A DNA stretch of 64,000 nt from Phascolomyces articulosus (GCA_025677815.1 JAIXMP010000007.1:1598195-1662194), one strand, 5' to 3'. Shown: positions 13,433 through 27,084, counted from the first letter of the stretch. Notes: a model not told the origin generated them from the letters alone. Translations and numbers: made by a program.

Positions 13433-16400
13433 TTAGATGGTAACATGATAGTGTCTGAGGAAAAACTTCCCCAATTCAACCAAACATATATGGATGGTGC
13501 AACAAACAAGAATCATTATCCATGATTCCCAATTCACAAAGGATAACCCAAGCCATGTTGAAATGCCTAAAAAAATATTAAGGAGAGGAAAAAAAACATT
13601 ATAGAATATAGAAATCTCATTAGTATTATTTATTAGTCAAAACTATTATATCCGACTTGATTTCTACATGCTGGTCATCAAATAAAAAGAATATTTTTAT
13701 CTTCTTTGATCGTCATTCTTCCTTCCCCTCTATCAATAACCAAATTTACCTGGTGCATAAACGCCCAGAATTAAAAAGAAAAAGGAGACACCAGCAGCAA
13801 ATAACATCCATCGATTGCTGAAAATACCAGTCTTGATGACAGAAAGATGGACACTACGTGATAAGAATGAATGGGTCAATTGGATCATTGTCAAGTTGGT
13901 AAACACCTATTAAAAAAATAGTTGTATAATAAAACTCATTATTAGCGTGCCAATTTTTATACGCTTTTTTTTGTTTTGTAATAAATCCAAATATTGGTTT
14001 ACCATAGATTGAGCATGATGAACATCATAATTAAATCTATATAAAGCCAAGACATATGACGCAAGGGAGAGTGCTGCCATAAGCAGCGATTGACTAAGAA
14101 TCACTACCCAAACGCCCATTGTAACAACTCCCGTACGAGGATCACGAGGAGGTCGCTTCATTAAAGTCTTTTCTCTTGGCTCAACACCCAATGCCATGGC
14201 CGGAGGAATATCCGCTATATTATGGATCAACAATAATATCATTGTTATTATTAGTTCATACCAATAAAAAATCCTCCTACGTTTTTTGTCTCCATCTATT
14301 TCCGTCCGTTATTATTTAATACCATCATTCTACTATTAAACTTACCAATAATATTCGCCCACAAAATCATCATGACCGTAAATGGTGTATTAATATTGGC
14401 AATAGTACAAATGAGCATCAAAAATATTTCAGAACCATTGCAACTAAGCAAATAAACAATGAACTTGAGAATATTATCAAAGACATGGCGACCTTCTTCT
14501 ACCGCTGAAACAATTGTAGTAAAATTATCATTCAATAATACAAGATCAGCAGCTTGTTTTGTGATTTCAGTTCCAGCTTCACCCATTGCAACACCCACAT
14601 CTGCAGATTTGATTGCAGGCGCATCTATAGAGGAGTAAACGATATATTATATCAAATGATAAATAAAACAAAAAAGCAAACAAATCAGCATTAAAATAGT
14701 TTAGTTCTTTTTTTGTTGTTATCGTCTATTTTTTTTACGTACCATTCACGCCATCACCAGTCATGGCAACTAATTCACCACGTTGTTGTAATGCTCTGAC
14801 AATAGTCAATTTGTTATCTGGACTTACTCGAGCAAATACATTTGGGAAAGGATCCAGTTCAATAATAGCATCTTCAGAAAGTAAATCAAGCTCACGACCT
14901 AAAATAGCTCGACTCTAAAAAAAGTGACATAAAAAGAAACACACGAGACATAACATGTGGAAGAAGATTGGATGAATATCGCATTGCAGCAAGAAAAAAT
15001 ATAAATACTGCATCAATATGCATGAAATTATAGAAACTTTCTTTTGTTTGTATAAATACTCGATGTATAATACTTTACCATGCCAGGTATATCAGGCTGA
15101 AAAATCCCAAGTTTTGATGCAATTGCCACAGCTGTTTCAACATGATCACCGGTAATCATCATAACACGAATACCAGCTTGTTGGCATGTCTCAACAGATT
15201 CTTTTACACCTTGTTTTGGAGGATCGATTAAACCGACTAAACCAACAAATATAAATTCATCTTCTACCATACTTGGATGTCTTGCCATCTCGGTTGGATC
15301 TGTCACATCATCAGTATCGCGAAAAACCACTTTAAGAGCAAGACCCAAGACACGTAAACCTTGTGATGCCATACGAGAGCTTTCATCTGTCACTTGAGTA
15401 GCAAACGTGTCGTTCATAGGTGTACTAGTTTTGGCTAATTCATCAGACGTTGATATTATTGATGACATGTTATTATTTGATGGTGCTACAGATGTATTAG
15501 GTGGTAGATAGGATGAGCATTTTCGCAACAATTCTTCCGGTGCACCTTTACATAATAGAAGCAAAGTAGTAGTATTCGTGCTACTTGGCGTTGTGGTGTG
15601 ATCCTCCTTCTTATCAATATCACAGTTACTGTTAGAGGAAGGTTGACGCTGGTGTTGTTGTTGCTGCATATATGCACTGCTCATCAACTTTCGTTCACTA
15701 TCGAATGCACGTTCAAACACTTTGGTATAACCTTGTTGATCCATCCAGTATCGTGAACCAGCATTTGCCTTTTGAGCAGCTACAGTCAGGGCTACTTCTG
15801 TAGGATCACCAATTGTTTTCCATTCCTTTGTTTCCTCATCCAAATGAACAGATGCATTATTACAAAGGGCAGCTACCATTAATGAATATTTGAGATGAGG
15901 AACATATCTGGTGGGATTGGATCGATCAATAGGTCGGGATCTTAAAGCTGCATAGTTGACCGGCTGTTGCTTTTCTTGTTGTTCAGTATTAGCATTACTG
16001 ATAGTTGCGCTTGCTGCATCATCCTCACTATGGTCGACCTTCATTACTGTTGAGATGTCTTGTTCTGCAGTGGGCGCAGTGGTTCGACGGACATGAATCA
16101 TACGACGACGTAATTCAGCTGGTTCAACAATAATTTCACCATGAGTAGGGTCTAACGAGGTAGACTCAGTAAAGTGATAGACATTATTATCTGCAGTCCA
16201 CATTTCAGAAGTACCCATTTTGCCTTCAGTTAATGTACCAGTCTAATAGTATAAATAAGATGTATAAGAAGCATGAAGTTTGTTCTAGTATATTACTTGT
16301 TGTTGTTGACCTATAAATTGGGGGATAGGGGGAGTAGGAGAGAAAGATAATAGCAGTAGTGCATTATCTGGAGGGGGGAGGGGTAGTATAGATAGTTTTC

Positions 16401-18778
16401 CTATTTTCCTTTTTATTTTTTACCTTATCAGAACAAATAACTGTAACACTTCCTAAAGATTCAACAGCTGGCAAAGTTCGTACAATGCATTGTCTAAAAA
16501 AGGAAAATTAATGTACAAAGCATAAAAAAACAGTGCTAATGCATGATGATGGGTATATACATACTTGAATGCCATACGACGTACACCTAACGCCATAGTT
16601 ACTGTAGTCACAGCCACCAGACCTTCCGGAATAACAGAAACTGCCAAACTATATTAAACATTATAAGTTGTTACTATTTTTGTATACAAGGTTATCATAT
16701 TATCGATAGTATAGTTAAAGAAAGGAATAATTTACCTTAAACCGACATTGATCATTTCTTGAACATTTTTCTTCCAAGCAATGCCGATAACAGTGACAAG
16801 AATACACAAGACAATAGCAATAAGAACAAGGTATTTACCCAACTTATCAAGTCGGCGCTGGATAGGCGTTTTTGTTTTGCGTTTTGAGCCTGCTTGGATT
16901 GCAGTACTAATTTTACCAATCTGATTGTATTTATCAAAATTAAAAATCATGTATATTAATATTTTTTAGTCTTGTATAGAAATAGGTACATGCTAAGCAT
17001 GAATCATTTGAGACAAGCGATTACCTCAGTCTGCACACCTGTTCGTACCACAATACCCTTAGCACGACCTTTGGCGATAGTGGTAGACATAAAAGCATTT
17101 CCTAAACAGTCGCCAAGAGGAATTCGACGCGACTAATAAGAATAATAAAACATAGAAACAATTTAATGTGTTAATTTTTTTAGTGCATGTCTATTACATA
17201 AATAGATTAACATGCTGCATTTACCTTTGCTTTGATGGCATCTGTCTTTTTCGTGACCGGTAAACTTTCACCCGTAAGGATACTTTCGACAACTTCCAAT
17301 TGTGCAACCTCAATCAATCGAATATCTGCAGGAACTGCATCACCCTCATCAAGAACAGCAAGATCACCAGGTACTAGATCGTCCGAATCAACAATTTGCT
17401 GTTCGCCGTCGCGAATTACTTGTGCCTATTTTGTATATATTTTAGTGAAATTAGTAAGATAAAATATTCTGTATTACCCGGTCGCAAAAAAAGCTGTCTC
17501 AGGAAAAAAAACCAGAATGCCAAGAAAATATTTACCTTTGGAACTGTTAAATCCATTAATGCACTAAGTGTTTTACTCGCTTTCCATTCTTGACTAAATC
17601 CAATGACCGTGTTCAATACAACGACGATTAATAATACAGCCATACTATTAAACTCTTGCTGACCTGCTTGAATGATGGCGGCTGCCAAAAGTAACAATAT
17701 CATGAAATCTGTCAACTGAGTCCAAAGCATTTTCAATGCACTGGGTCTTGGTGGATCTGGTAATTTATTAATACCATATTGTTCTCTCAAGGCTGGAACC
17801 AAAGCAGATGGCAGCCCATTGTTTGGGTGAGTGTGTGGGAACATTTTTAGTAGTTTATCCACCGGTCGATCAAAATAAAGAGCTTGTGGAGGAGGCAACA
17901 TGACCATCTTGTTCATGTTGTTATTGTTCGGCTCATTATCTCCATTATTCCCCGGTGTGTTTGCAACCACAAGATTCGCTGTGGAACGTGGCATCTTTGA
18001 CTTTTCTTTATCCATTTCTTTTGCTAAAGAGGATGCCAAGAGCTGTTCCATGTCACCTTGCTCACTCTCCTTGATCAAATCGCGCCAATCATTGATATGT
18101 TGGCGTCTTGGGAAACCTTCGGTCAATAGTTTTACAATAGCTAAAGCACTCTTTTTTTGTTCTTCGGTAGATGATGGTTGACAACGGTAATGTATTTTTA
18201 ATGCACTACGTAATTCAAACACATCTTTTTCGCCCACAATTGCACGAAATTCATGTACTATTATATAATAGAAAGAAATAGAAGTATGGCAATAGTGTTA
18301 ATGAGTATATAGTCATTTACATAAAAACAAAGAAATTCTGGATATGTGGAACATTTCCTTACCTTCTTCCAGAAAGTCACCAAATAAAAAAAAGGCAATG
18401 TCCGCAGCGACTGTCGTACGTTTACGCAAGAGGTGACCTTCGGTATGGCCTGTATTTAATAACAAGCCTTCACATAATCTTTTCATTAATCCGGCATCAA
18501 AGTGAGGTTGGCACCCTCCTTTGATCCTGAAATGCATCACGTAACGCAATCCCTCGAGTACCTCTTCGAGGGAAATGGATTTGTTTTCTTTGACATCGAA
18601 CAAATCATGAACTAAAGACATTTAATATTAGATAAGGTTTTAGATGATTTTTTTTAAGAAATTAAAAATATTTATTACCGAATACTTCAATTTGTTGTTC
18701 GATGGATGCTGTGCCATCAATAACTTGAACTTCAACAATGCCATGGTGTTGATCTGCCGATGATGGAGTTTTTGCCAT
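13433..18778 (-). CDS. P2-type cation-transporting ATPase (probably Ca2+) with long N-terminal extension
   Basis: Fourteen minus-strand exons: 18778-18679, 18611-18363, 18257-17536, 17425-17225, 17132-17025, 16920-16736, 16648-16565, 16493-16424, 16242-15079, 14914-14743, 14624-14346, 14214-14003, 13906-13750 and 13566-13433; 1278 residues. Pump motifs are complete: [12 protein letters not shown] (actuator), [18 protein letters not shown] (M4), [13 protein letters not shown] (an intron splits DK from TGTLT), [35 protein letters not shown]. Cation-site positions resemble SERCA-like pumps: Glu in IPEG, the N-x-x-E of SCNGSEIF (M5), and Asn and Asp in WANIIADIPPA (M6). This argues for Ca2+ rather than an ENA-type Na+ pump. 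Odd features are about 260 residues before the core that I do not recognise, in the same exon as the first membrane segments, and a Gln/Ser/Asn-rich insert in the nucleotide-binding domain near 15470-15660. Confidence 0.9.
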
Positions 18779-19872
18779 GGGTTGTGATTAAAAAAAAAAG
18801 GCTCAAAAGAAACTTTTTTTTTGAAGGAAAAAAAAAAGAGTAATGAAAAAAAAGAAGAAAAGTAAACCATTTTTATACCTTTTTTATAATCATGCGGGGG
18901 GTGGGGTAAGCAGTAATAGTAGGAGCAATCAACTGAGGAAATGATGGTGATGAGTACATAATATTTATATATATCGTTAACTAAACACACATACACAAAG
19001 CTGCAAAAAACGGAACCTTGCAATAATAATGTCTTCATATGTTTTCAACTGTCACTTTTTTTTTCACATATATGAAGAATATAAGGTAATTTTAACAATT
19101 TATGGTTCATCTTATTATGGGTATTTTCATCATTTATTTTAGTTAAAGTTGGGACCCCAATCAGTATGACCGCACTGTTTGATCATTGTCAGATGACGGG
19201 TGTATATACTTTATATAATAACAACAACACCATTACCAACCAATAACAACAACAACAACAGAAACGCCGGTTTATGAATAAATAAATAGATCCTACTTTC
19301 TAAAACACCGGACTGATAAGAAGAGAGAAGACCTCATTTTTTGCCACACCTATTAAAACATAACTGCATATCAACAATATCATCATCGGCATCTTGCATG
19401 AACGGAAAAGCGGATAAGTTTATTTATAAAAACTATTAAAAAAAACAAGAAGATTACTAGAATTGTTTCTAAAAAAAAAGTGAAAGGAAGCAAAAAGGTT
19501 TGACGTATAAGAATGCTCGTCATTCAAAATGTGTTTGATGTATAACTGGTAAACAACAAACCATCCTCCCCTTATTTGTCATTGTATACTCGAATGTATG
19601 ATAACAACAAAAACAGTACCAGTTGTTGTTTTGCTTATAACTAAAATGACTAGAGCAAGAGTTATGTTGATATTCATATTAGAATAACAATGTGATGAAC
19701 AAAAGAACTGATATAAAAGCCGAGCTTGATTTGTTCCTGATTTGATGGGAATATAATAAGGATCGTCTTTGCTGTTATACCTGCGTTTCAAAAAATTGAA
19801 GTTGAGCCCTTTTCACATTTTAAGCATAGTTGAGGGGTTTTTTTTTCTTTTTGATACAGCACATAAACAGCA
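18779..19872. promoter_or_regulatory. Divergent intergenic region between cation pump and ARP8
   Basis: A 1.1 kb shared upstream region. It has T/C- and A-rich tracts next to each start, and (AAC)n-like sequence near 19225-19262. No specific factor site can be named with confidence. Confidence 0.4.
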
Positions 19873-22800
19873 ATGGGTGATGGTTCTAGTAGTAACGCGT
19901 TTCTGAGAAATCTATCACAAAAGAAATATTCATGGATGCAATCCGCTTCTACATCGTCAACTGATCAAGCGAATAGTACAAATACACCCTCTTCTTCTTC
20001 CTCTTCTTCACCTACTGGAATAGCAACAGCACCACAAGCTGTGACGACGGCAACTGTAACTAACAATGATAATAATGCAAGTAGTCCAAAGGCACCACCT
20101 AAAGCAACAACTTCAACTACAAAACAATCTGATAATCATAAACGACAACCTACTTTAGACGAATCGAGTCGATCTCCTAAAAAACCACGACAAGAACCAA
20201 CCGATCGAAAATCTTCACCTTCTACGAGTACTGCTGCAACAGCAACAGCAATGACAGCAACACCAGCAAAAAAAAGTGAAAATCATGAAGAATTACTTTC
20301 TGTTACTAACAATATCAATACTAACAAGAGTAATGGTGCACCACAGCGTAATGGAAATAAAGCCAATGCTTCACGTACACCGTCACCAAATCCTCAACAT
20401 GAACAGCAAGACGATCAATCTGCTGTTGAAGAGAAAAAACAGCCCCGATTTAAATATACTACATTTCCAATAAAAGGATTCACCATTTTACCAACACGTA
20501 ATGTAACAAGTGGATATGATAAAACAGATGCTACTTATTTCCCTGGTAATAAAGCTGGTTCAGACGCAATTGCCCCCAACGTAAGATTTATCCATTTTTC
20601 TCTCTCCTCTTTTTGTTTTTTTTACAGTAGTTAATTAATTGTGCTTTTAATATCTAGCCGGAGGAAGAATGGAGAGATACAATTGTAATTCATCCAGGCT
20701 CACGTAATTTACGTATTGGTCGATCATCTGAAGCTTTTCCCAAGACTGTCCCACATGTCATTGCTCGACGGATGAAAATTAATGATAATAAACCAACCAT
20801 GTCATCGATCGAAACAGAAATGGATGTATTGGAAACAGCAGACACCGTTCTTGCAAACCAACATGAGAGTGATGAAGAGGAGGATAAAATGGATGTGGAT
20901 GATGACGATGAAGAAGAATCACCACTTTCTTCGCCTGAGGATGATCTTGATGACATCGATGACGGCACAAATAGTGGATCTAAACGTCGAACGTCTATTG
21001 CGAATTCAAACAACTTGGCGTATAACCGTGATGATGCATTACGTGAAATTAAAAATGAGTTAAAGTGGCGTATGAAGGCTGCTAAACGGCGTGCTGTATC
21101 TAATGCAGAAGGTCAAGTGGTTGGATTCAATACGCAGGCTTACCAAGAAACAATCCCAGATCATAATGATCCTTACAAGGTGGAGTGGACAGAAGTCAGT
21201 AAAACAAATAAACCAGAATATTTTGTGGGTGATAAGGTAAGAAAAAAAAACTGTATGTTTGCATAATTGCGTATTAAAGATTTTCTATTATTATATACAA
21301 ACTAAAAGGCAAAACATTATTATAATAGGCATTGAATTTGCCAATTGCAGATAATCCCGAATACCGTTTAATGTATCCTTGGACATATGGTACATTCAAT
21401 AGTCAGGATTATGATTCAATTGAACAAGTGTTGGGTGATTTACAAACAATATGGACGGAAGCCATTCGATCTGAACTTGATATTGAAGAAACTACGTTTG
21501 AGGTTAGTGCAGAATTAAAGCTATAGAGAAAATGAATACTTAAGGGGGTCGTTGTTAATGAATCCTCTTTTGTTTTTCCCGATAATATATGACAACAGGA
21601 TTACAATGTAGTTTTGGTGATTCCAGATATGTTTAATCGTCGCTATACATGTGAGCTTCTTACCATGCTTTTACGTTATATGAACTTTAGAGGAGCACTT
21701 GTACAACAGGTTTGTTTTAATTTAAAAAAAGAAAGAATCTATTTGAAATTATGAGGTGAGAATTGCAAAAAAATAACCCATGAAACGTTTCCTATGCATA
21801 TTTTAGGAATCTACATGTGCTACGTTTGGTGCAGGTGTCTCTAGTGCATGCGTTGTTGATATTGGTTCTCAAAAAACAAGTGTTGCATGCATTGAAGATG
21901 GTGTTTGCTTTACAGATTCACGGTAAATTGGCAAAAAATAAGAACGTGTGTGCGCGTGTGTTTATATATAAGAGAGGGAAGAGGGGGAACCTTGGGATAA
22001 ACATAAGCGAAATAGAGTTTGATTTTGATATAAAATATTAAATATAAATGAAAATCTTCATCATTACTATTATTTATAGAATGACAATTGCTATTGGTGG
22101 TGATGATATTACAAAAACATTCGCTTCATTCTTATTAGCAAATCGATTCCCCTATACCGATATCAATTTGGCTAGATCATATGATTGGCGATTAGCGCAA
22201 GAATTAAAGGAAAAATGGTGTACTATGAATGAAGCCGATATCAGTGTTCAAGTATATGACTTTTTTGTTCGAGTTCCAAAAAAGCCAACCAAAAAATTCC
22301 AATGCAAAGTATACGATGAAGTATTTTTGGCCCCACTGTGTTTAGTTTATCCAGCCATCTTGCATGCTAAAGAAAAAACGGAGCATACCAAAGTTTGGGC
22401 AAGTACAAATATTATAGATGATATTGCTGATGAAGCACATGTAAGTTGTTTTTCTTTCTATTCATTAATGGACGGAAATATATTGGCACCGTTCTAATAT
22501 ATTTTATATAGTCATCGCAAAGCACAATCCCTACTGTATGGCAGCCACAGCAGGCATTACATCGAGCACAACAACAACAGCAAAAGCAAGCAGAAATTTC
22601 TTTAACACCTAATACTAATAACAATAATTCAACACCTCAACCCCCCTCTACTATAACATCTATTACAACAACAGTGACTGAAAGATCCAACAATTATGAT
22701 GTGTATCCTATTGATGTTGCTATTGCTGAATCTATACGATCTGCGTCAGGATCATCAGATGAACGACTTAAACGTTTCTTTACAAACATCATCCTTGTTG

Positions 22801-23150
22801 GTGGTGGTGGTATGATTAGTAATTTCAACCGTGTTTTGGAAGACAGGTAATGATTAATTTTAATAGAGAAAGAGGACGATACTGTTCATTACGTATATTT
22901 GAATAACTTAACAAACATTGATGTAAAAATGTACTTTTATAGAATCCTATCCACTTTTATTGCACGTCGAGCAGCAATAGAGCGTGTTGAAGTATTACCT
23001 GCTCCACGAGAATTAGACCCAAGGTTATTGATGTGGAAAGGAGGGTCTGTATTAAGCAAATTGGAGACAGCAAAGGAAATGTGGATTGGGCAAGAAGAAT
23101 GGAACAATGTGGGTGGTCGATGTTTACGAGATCGTGCTTTATTTGTTTAA
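19873..23150 (+). CDS. ARP8: Actin-related protein 8, INO80 chromatin-remodelling subunit
   Basis: Eight plus-strand exons: 19873-20580, 20658-21236, 21329-21502, 21599-21709, 21807-21922, 22080-22440, 22512-22846 and 22943-23150; 863 residues. The first ~190 residues are Ser/Thr/Asn-rich and disordered. The actin fold follows: IVIHPGSRNLRIGRSSEAFP with VPHVIARR, then VVLVIPDMFNRRYTCELLTMLLRYM, FGAGVSSACVVDIGSQKTSVACIEDG, MTIAIGGDDITKTFASFLL and NIILVGGGGMISNFNRVLEDR. These are ARP8-specific versions of actin motifs. There is an acidic insert after residue ~270 and a Gln/Thr-rich insert in exon 7. In INO80, Arp8 works with actin and Arp4 in a module that contacts linker DNA. The stop lies 20 bases from the stop of the opposing hydrolase gene. 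Confidence 0.95.
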
Positions 23151-23170
23151 TTGATAATAAAATTGTTTTT

Positions 23171-24228
23171 TTATGATGACAACTCTTGAATAAATTCAAT
23201 AACAATATCACTGATATGTTTCTGTGCTTCTTTGGTGGTAAGACTATGACCTCCATCTTCAATAAGGCATGTTTTACGAATGGCAGGGCAGAAGCTTTGA
23301 TATCGTTCCATGACTTGTGTTGGTGGGATTTCACTCATATAACATTCATCATCCTTGGTAAAGACCATTGCCATAGGACGATTCACACCTTCATAAAGTT
23401 GCCTGATCATGTCATCAGATAAATCAGTAGAAAACACATCATCATCTCCTCTACATTGTTGAATTATGAATTCCATATTGGTTAGCTATCTTTATGCAAA
23501 AGACATTAAAAAAAATATTCGGTTGTATAAAATCCACGAAAACTAATATTTACCCAACAGCACCGAGCGAATAAAATCTTTCTGCGGTACAAGGAGTCTC
23601 ATTCGCCGATCGAGGCATAAGATCTTTACCTTTACCTTCATCAATCATTTTTTTGGCGTCTTTAAGATACTTTTCATAACCTTCTAAATATTTCATCATG
23701 ACTTCACGATCTGATACGGGTGCTTGCAAAACGTATCCCATAATAGATTCACTCATTTTGCCATACTTGTTATGTCGATAACAATCCTGACAACCTATTT
23801 ATAAACCAATAAGTTATAACATCAGTTATTATATATTTTTAATCTGATAAAAAGAAAATCGAAAAACTCCTTTCAAATCTGATAAGAATATATGTATCAT
23901 ATTTACCAGTTGAATGACCGAGAAATAGGATTTTTGACTTGTTTCGTTTTGTAGTTAAATAACGAACTAAATGATCTAATTCATCAGAATCTTTTTGAAG
24001 ATTCGAAATGCCGTAACCAGTACAGGAGGAAGACAGTTGAACTTGGACTAAAGACCAGCCAATGTCACTTAATCTCGATTGTAATTCTGGGAGATAAGGT
24101 ACACTGTTATACCCGTCAGTGAGACCACCGATGTATACCACTGTATTGGATGAATTAATAGGGCCACTTTCAAATGCAGTAAGACGGTCAGGTTCGTAGT
24201 AGGTATATAAGGTGCCTTGAAGTTCCAT
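23171..24228 (-). CDS. DUF1749 family alpha/beta hydrolase-fold protein
   Basis: Three minus-strand exons: 24228-23907, 23794-23554 and 23450-23171; 280 residues. The start at 24228 is the first in-frame ATG (MELQGTLYTYY). The protein shows VVYIGGLTDGYNSVPYLPEL, then VQVQLSSSCTGYGISNLQKD, a nucleophile elbow GHSTGCQD (split by intron 1), FYSLGAVGGDDDVFSTDLSDD and a late DGGHSL histidine. This order is typical of the fungal and plant DUF1749 family, whose substrate is unknown. For exon 3 I chose the acceptor at 23451 because an earlier AG would place a stop codon in frame. Its 3' end is almost back to back with ARP8. Confidence 0.88.
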
Positions 24229-26697
24229 ATTTTTAACCAGGATCACTTGGTGAACAAGGAAGAGAAAGAAAAAAATCTTACATAGACGCGTTTTCTGACT
24301 TTTTATGCCGATAAAAATAGTAATTCATCAGATCCACAAATAGTACATGGGTTGCTGTTGCCAACATGATCCAAACTGGATACGTGCTATATGACAGCTA
24401 AAAGGTACTTTGACATGATTTCTAGAACCATAATACTCAACAACTTAACAAGCTATTTATATTGACAGAAATAATTTTGATTCAGAGCAACAATATCGAT
24501 CAAAGTTCACGCTGAATAAATAACAAAATGGTGTAGGTATCAAGTGAAATATGTAAATTATGCATATGCGATTCATTATTTCTTGGAGTAACCGAAAATA
24601 TGATTTTCTAACAACCAAAATACCCAATGTACGTTCTATTAATGTATATAGTTGTCAGTAAAGAAAATGATGGTACATCTAATATGGAATAACAATATTA
24701 ATGGAATCTTTTTTGTATAACAGTGCTATACTTTCATCTATTTTGACCGTATATTGGATGAGTCGGCGGATAGAATAGGGTTTATACTTAAAATACTGGA
24801 TAAAAATTAATAAAATGATCCAAGCTTTCACTCTGGATAAAAAGAATGAAGCCATAAAAATAAGTGAAGAAGGATACATGTGAAAACTTTAATTAGACTT
24901 AATTATGCCAATCTATAATAATTCAACAAGTGAAAAATATAAATTGAGTTGTTATACAAAAAGTGAATAAGAAATAATAAGATTTTATCGTGGTTGCGTA
25001 ATGAATAATGATAAGAAAACTGGCCGCTTTCTACAAAAAATACCTCCCATTTTATACTATTTTACTGTGGTATATGTGAAGTCAATTATGATATGATTGA
25101 TGGAAAGCCATTTACATCCTATCAGAAATCATTTATTACTTATGATATATAATTTAATTGTAACATGCTCCCATGCTTTTAAATCTACACGATCTATACA
25201 GCAAGACTGTAGAACAGCAGATTCAATTGCAACATGGTGTGGAGATTTGTCATGGATATACTGCTTTCTGCATACTTTTATTATACACCATCGTTCAGCT
25301 TCAGAATCCTTGGTCAACAAGATAGGACATTGATGGGCAGACCCAAATATTGACGCATAGCTTGACCAAGTCATGATAAAGATGCCAACATCGTGCACCG
25401 TATTCTTAAAAATAGCATCACACAACATTCTTTCTAATATTATGACGGTTATAATGATCTCCCAACCACATAAATATATATTGTTTTCTACTATGTATCA
25501 GAACGAGATTTCGTTCACAAGTACCTTTGAAATGCCTTGTCAGAGTATATGGACAAAAAATTACTATATATGGCAAGCAGTAACATTTTGCAGAGAAAGG
25601 AGCTTGCACAAAAAACTGAAGTGCTTTACCCAGGTCCCATCCATAATTCACTGTTGGTAGAGTTTGGTACCTCAAGATGCAAATCTGAATGATGGTCGAA
25701 CGATTTGTGAAGAATAATTTCGATCCCTTTTATAAATCATACTTTTTATCGTTTTGTGTAAATTAGAGAGCTGGAACCTCCAAGTTGTATATCTAACGTC
25801 AAAATTTACGAGAAAAAAATACCTAATTCAATAATCAAGTACCAAAAAGCTCAGTCAGCTGTGCTATAGCAATTTTTTATTTTTGTTTTTGATTAATGAA
25901 AAAAGAACAACACCAGTACCTTTCCCCATGGTTGTATTTTGTAGTATAGTGTAAGGCACAGACAAGTAGATAATAAATGGAGTAAATAATATATTTTAAA
26001 ATAAAGAAGAATATATATGGAAATCCTACATATTTTTACATTTGACTGGTAAGCTTTTTTTATATAGATTATACATGGTAATGACAGTAATTTATGCTAG
26101 TCCACTTCAGCCAACCTTTTATGCTCTGATTTACTAGTATCCATACCAACACATATATCGTTATCATCATTATTATTAAACATGTTTTATTTTAATTATC
26201 ATATATCGTATTTTTTCAGTTTCCAACTGTGGTTTGAAAAAAAAAAAAATGTAATGCTTCTGAATTTGTACAACTCAGATACGGTTACCTTTTTAGGCGT
26301 TTTATATAGAGTATGAAAAACGCCTTTGGGATTTGGTTTGGCTGCCTGTCTGGATCAAACTTAATATATTTTATTTATCATTTACAAAAATAATAAAGGC
26401 TTCAAAAAAGCGCTTCGCAAATCGCATACCCGCTAAAGCCGGATCTCAAGGACTGGTGAAAAAAACCCCGTAAGAAAGAGGGGGAAAATGAATAAAGAAG
26501 AAAAAGTGAACTATTGTAAGGGTAAAATGCTAGCTGAAGGGAAATAAAGTGCTAAAATAAGGAAGAGAATATGGGTATTTTTATATATTTAAAGAATGAA
26601 CTTGGTTAACGCATATGTATGTTTTGCTTTTTTTTTTTTTTTTTTGGTTGATGTAGATATTAATATAGTTGAGATATAGGAAAAGAAAGGGGAAAGA
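24229..26697. other. Gene-poor region with a decayed ORF pair
   Basis: Mostly AT-rich sequence with no clear gene. The only notable item is the frameshifted minus-strand ORF pair at 25129-25675, listed separately. A T-run lies at 26623-26645. Confidence 0.45.
25129..25675 (-). pseudogene. Possible decayed coding sequence, two overlapping ORFs in different frames
   Basis: Two minus-strand reading frames, about 85 and 99 codons, overlap by some ten bases at 25418-25428 and are offset by one base. Together they read as a cysteine- and tryptophan-containing protein (for example YCLPYIVIFCPYTLTRHFKGTC, then CRKQYIHDKSPHHVAIESAVL). Their amino-acid composition is less Lys/Asn/Ile-biased than random ORFs in this DNA. 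I do not recognise a family. A single frameshift in a dead gene or mobile element would explain it; chance is also possible. Confidence 0.25.
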
Positions 26698-27084
26698 TTA
26701 ATCAGAAGAATGTTGTGTAAGAGTATATTGAGAAGTAGAAGGTGATCTGTGAGCTGAATCTGTATTTGGTTGATCGATCCACATTATGAAATCATTTTTG
26801 ATGCTGAGTGGTTGATCTGAGTCGTTTTCTCGCAAGTCATCGTCATGGCATAGGCGGTCAATTTCTTTCATAAGCCTAGTAAGTCGAGGCCAAATATATT
26901 TCCAGTATCGTTTTTTTGAATCGGATGTTGGTCGTTTGGTTGGTAGCGAGTTGAGGTTTGGTTGTCTGTCTGTAACGTAACGCCTTCCATTTATGGAAAT
27001 AGTGATGTAATTTATTGGCAACCAACAGTGTATATTTGAAATAAAAAGCAATGCAGTAAAAAAAACCTCATCACCATTTTGCAT
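26698..27084 (-). CDS. Hypothetical protein or last exon of an unrecognised gene
   Basis: An open minus-strand frame. The ATG at 27084 gives 128 residues (MQNGDEVFFTALLF start). The C-terminal two thirds are hydrophilic with mixed composition (KKRYWKYIWPRLTRLMKEID, then a DDDLREND acidic stretch and a Ser/Thr/Gln tail ending HSSD), and look like coding sequence. The N-terminal part is hydrophobic and could instead belong to an intron. No family is recognised, and no upstream exons could be assigned. Confidence 0.35.
   Translation of the reverse strand: MQNGDEVFFTALLFISNIHCWLPINYITISINGRRYVTDRQPNLNSLPTKRPTSDSKKRYWKYIWPRLTRLMKEIDRLCHDDDLRENDSDQPLSIKNDFIMWIDQPNTDSAHRSPSTSQYTLTQHSSD

Noticed and set aside
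13433..18778. ENA-type sodium pump assignment
   Set aside because: The M5 and M6 segments keep the Asn, Glu and Asp positions of calcium pumps (NGSE, NIIAD), which ENA pumps do not.
26400..26470. Possible tRNA-like GC-rich segment
   Set aside because: No cloverleaf with a proper T-loop box could be drawn.
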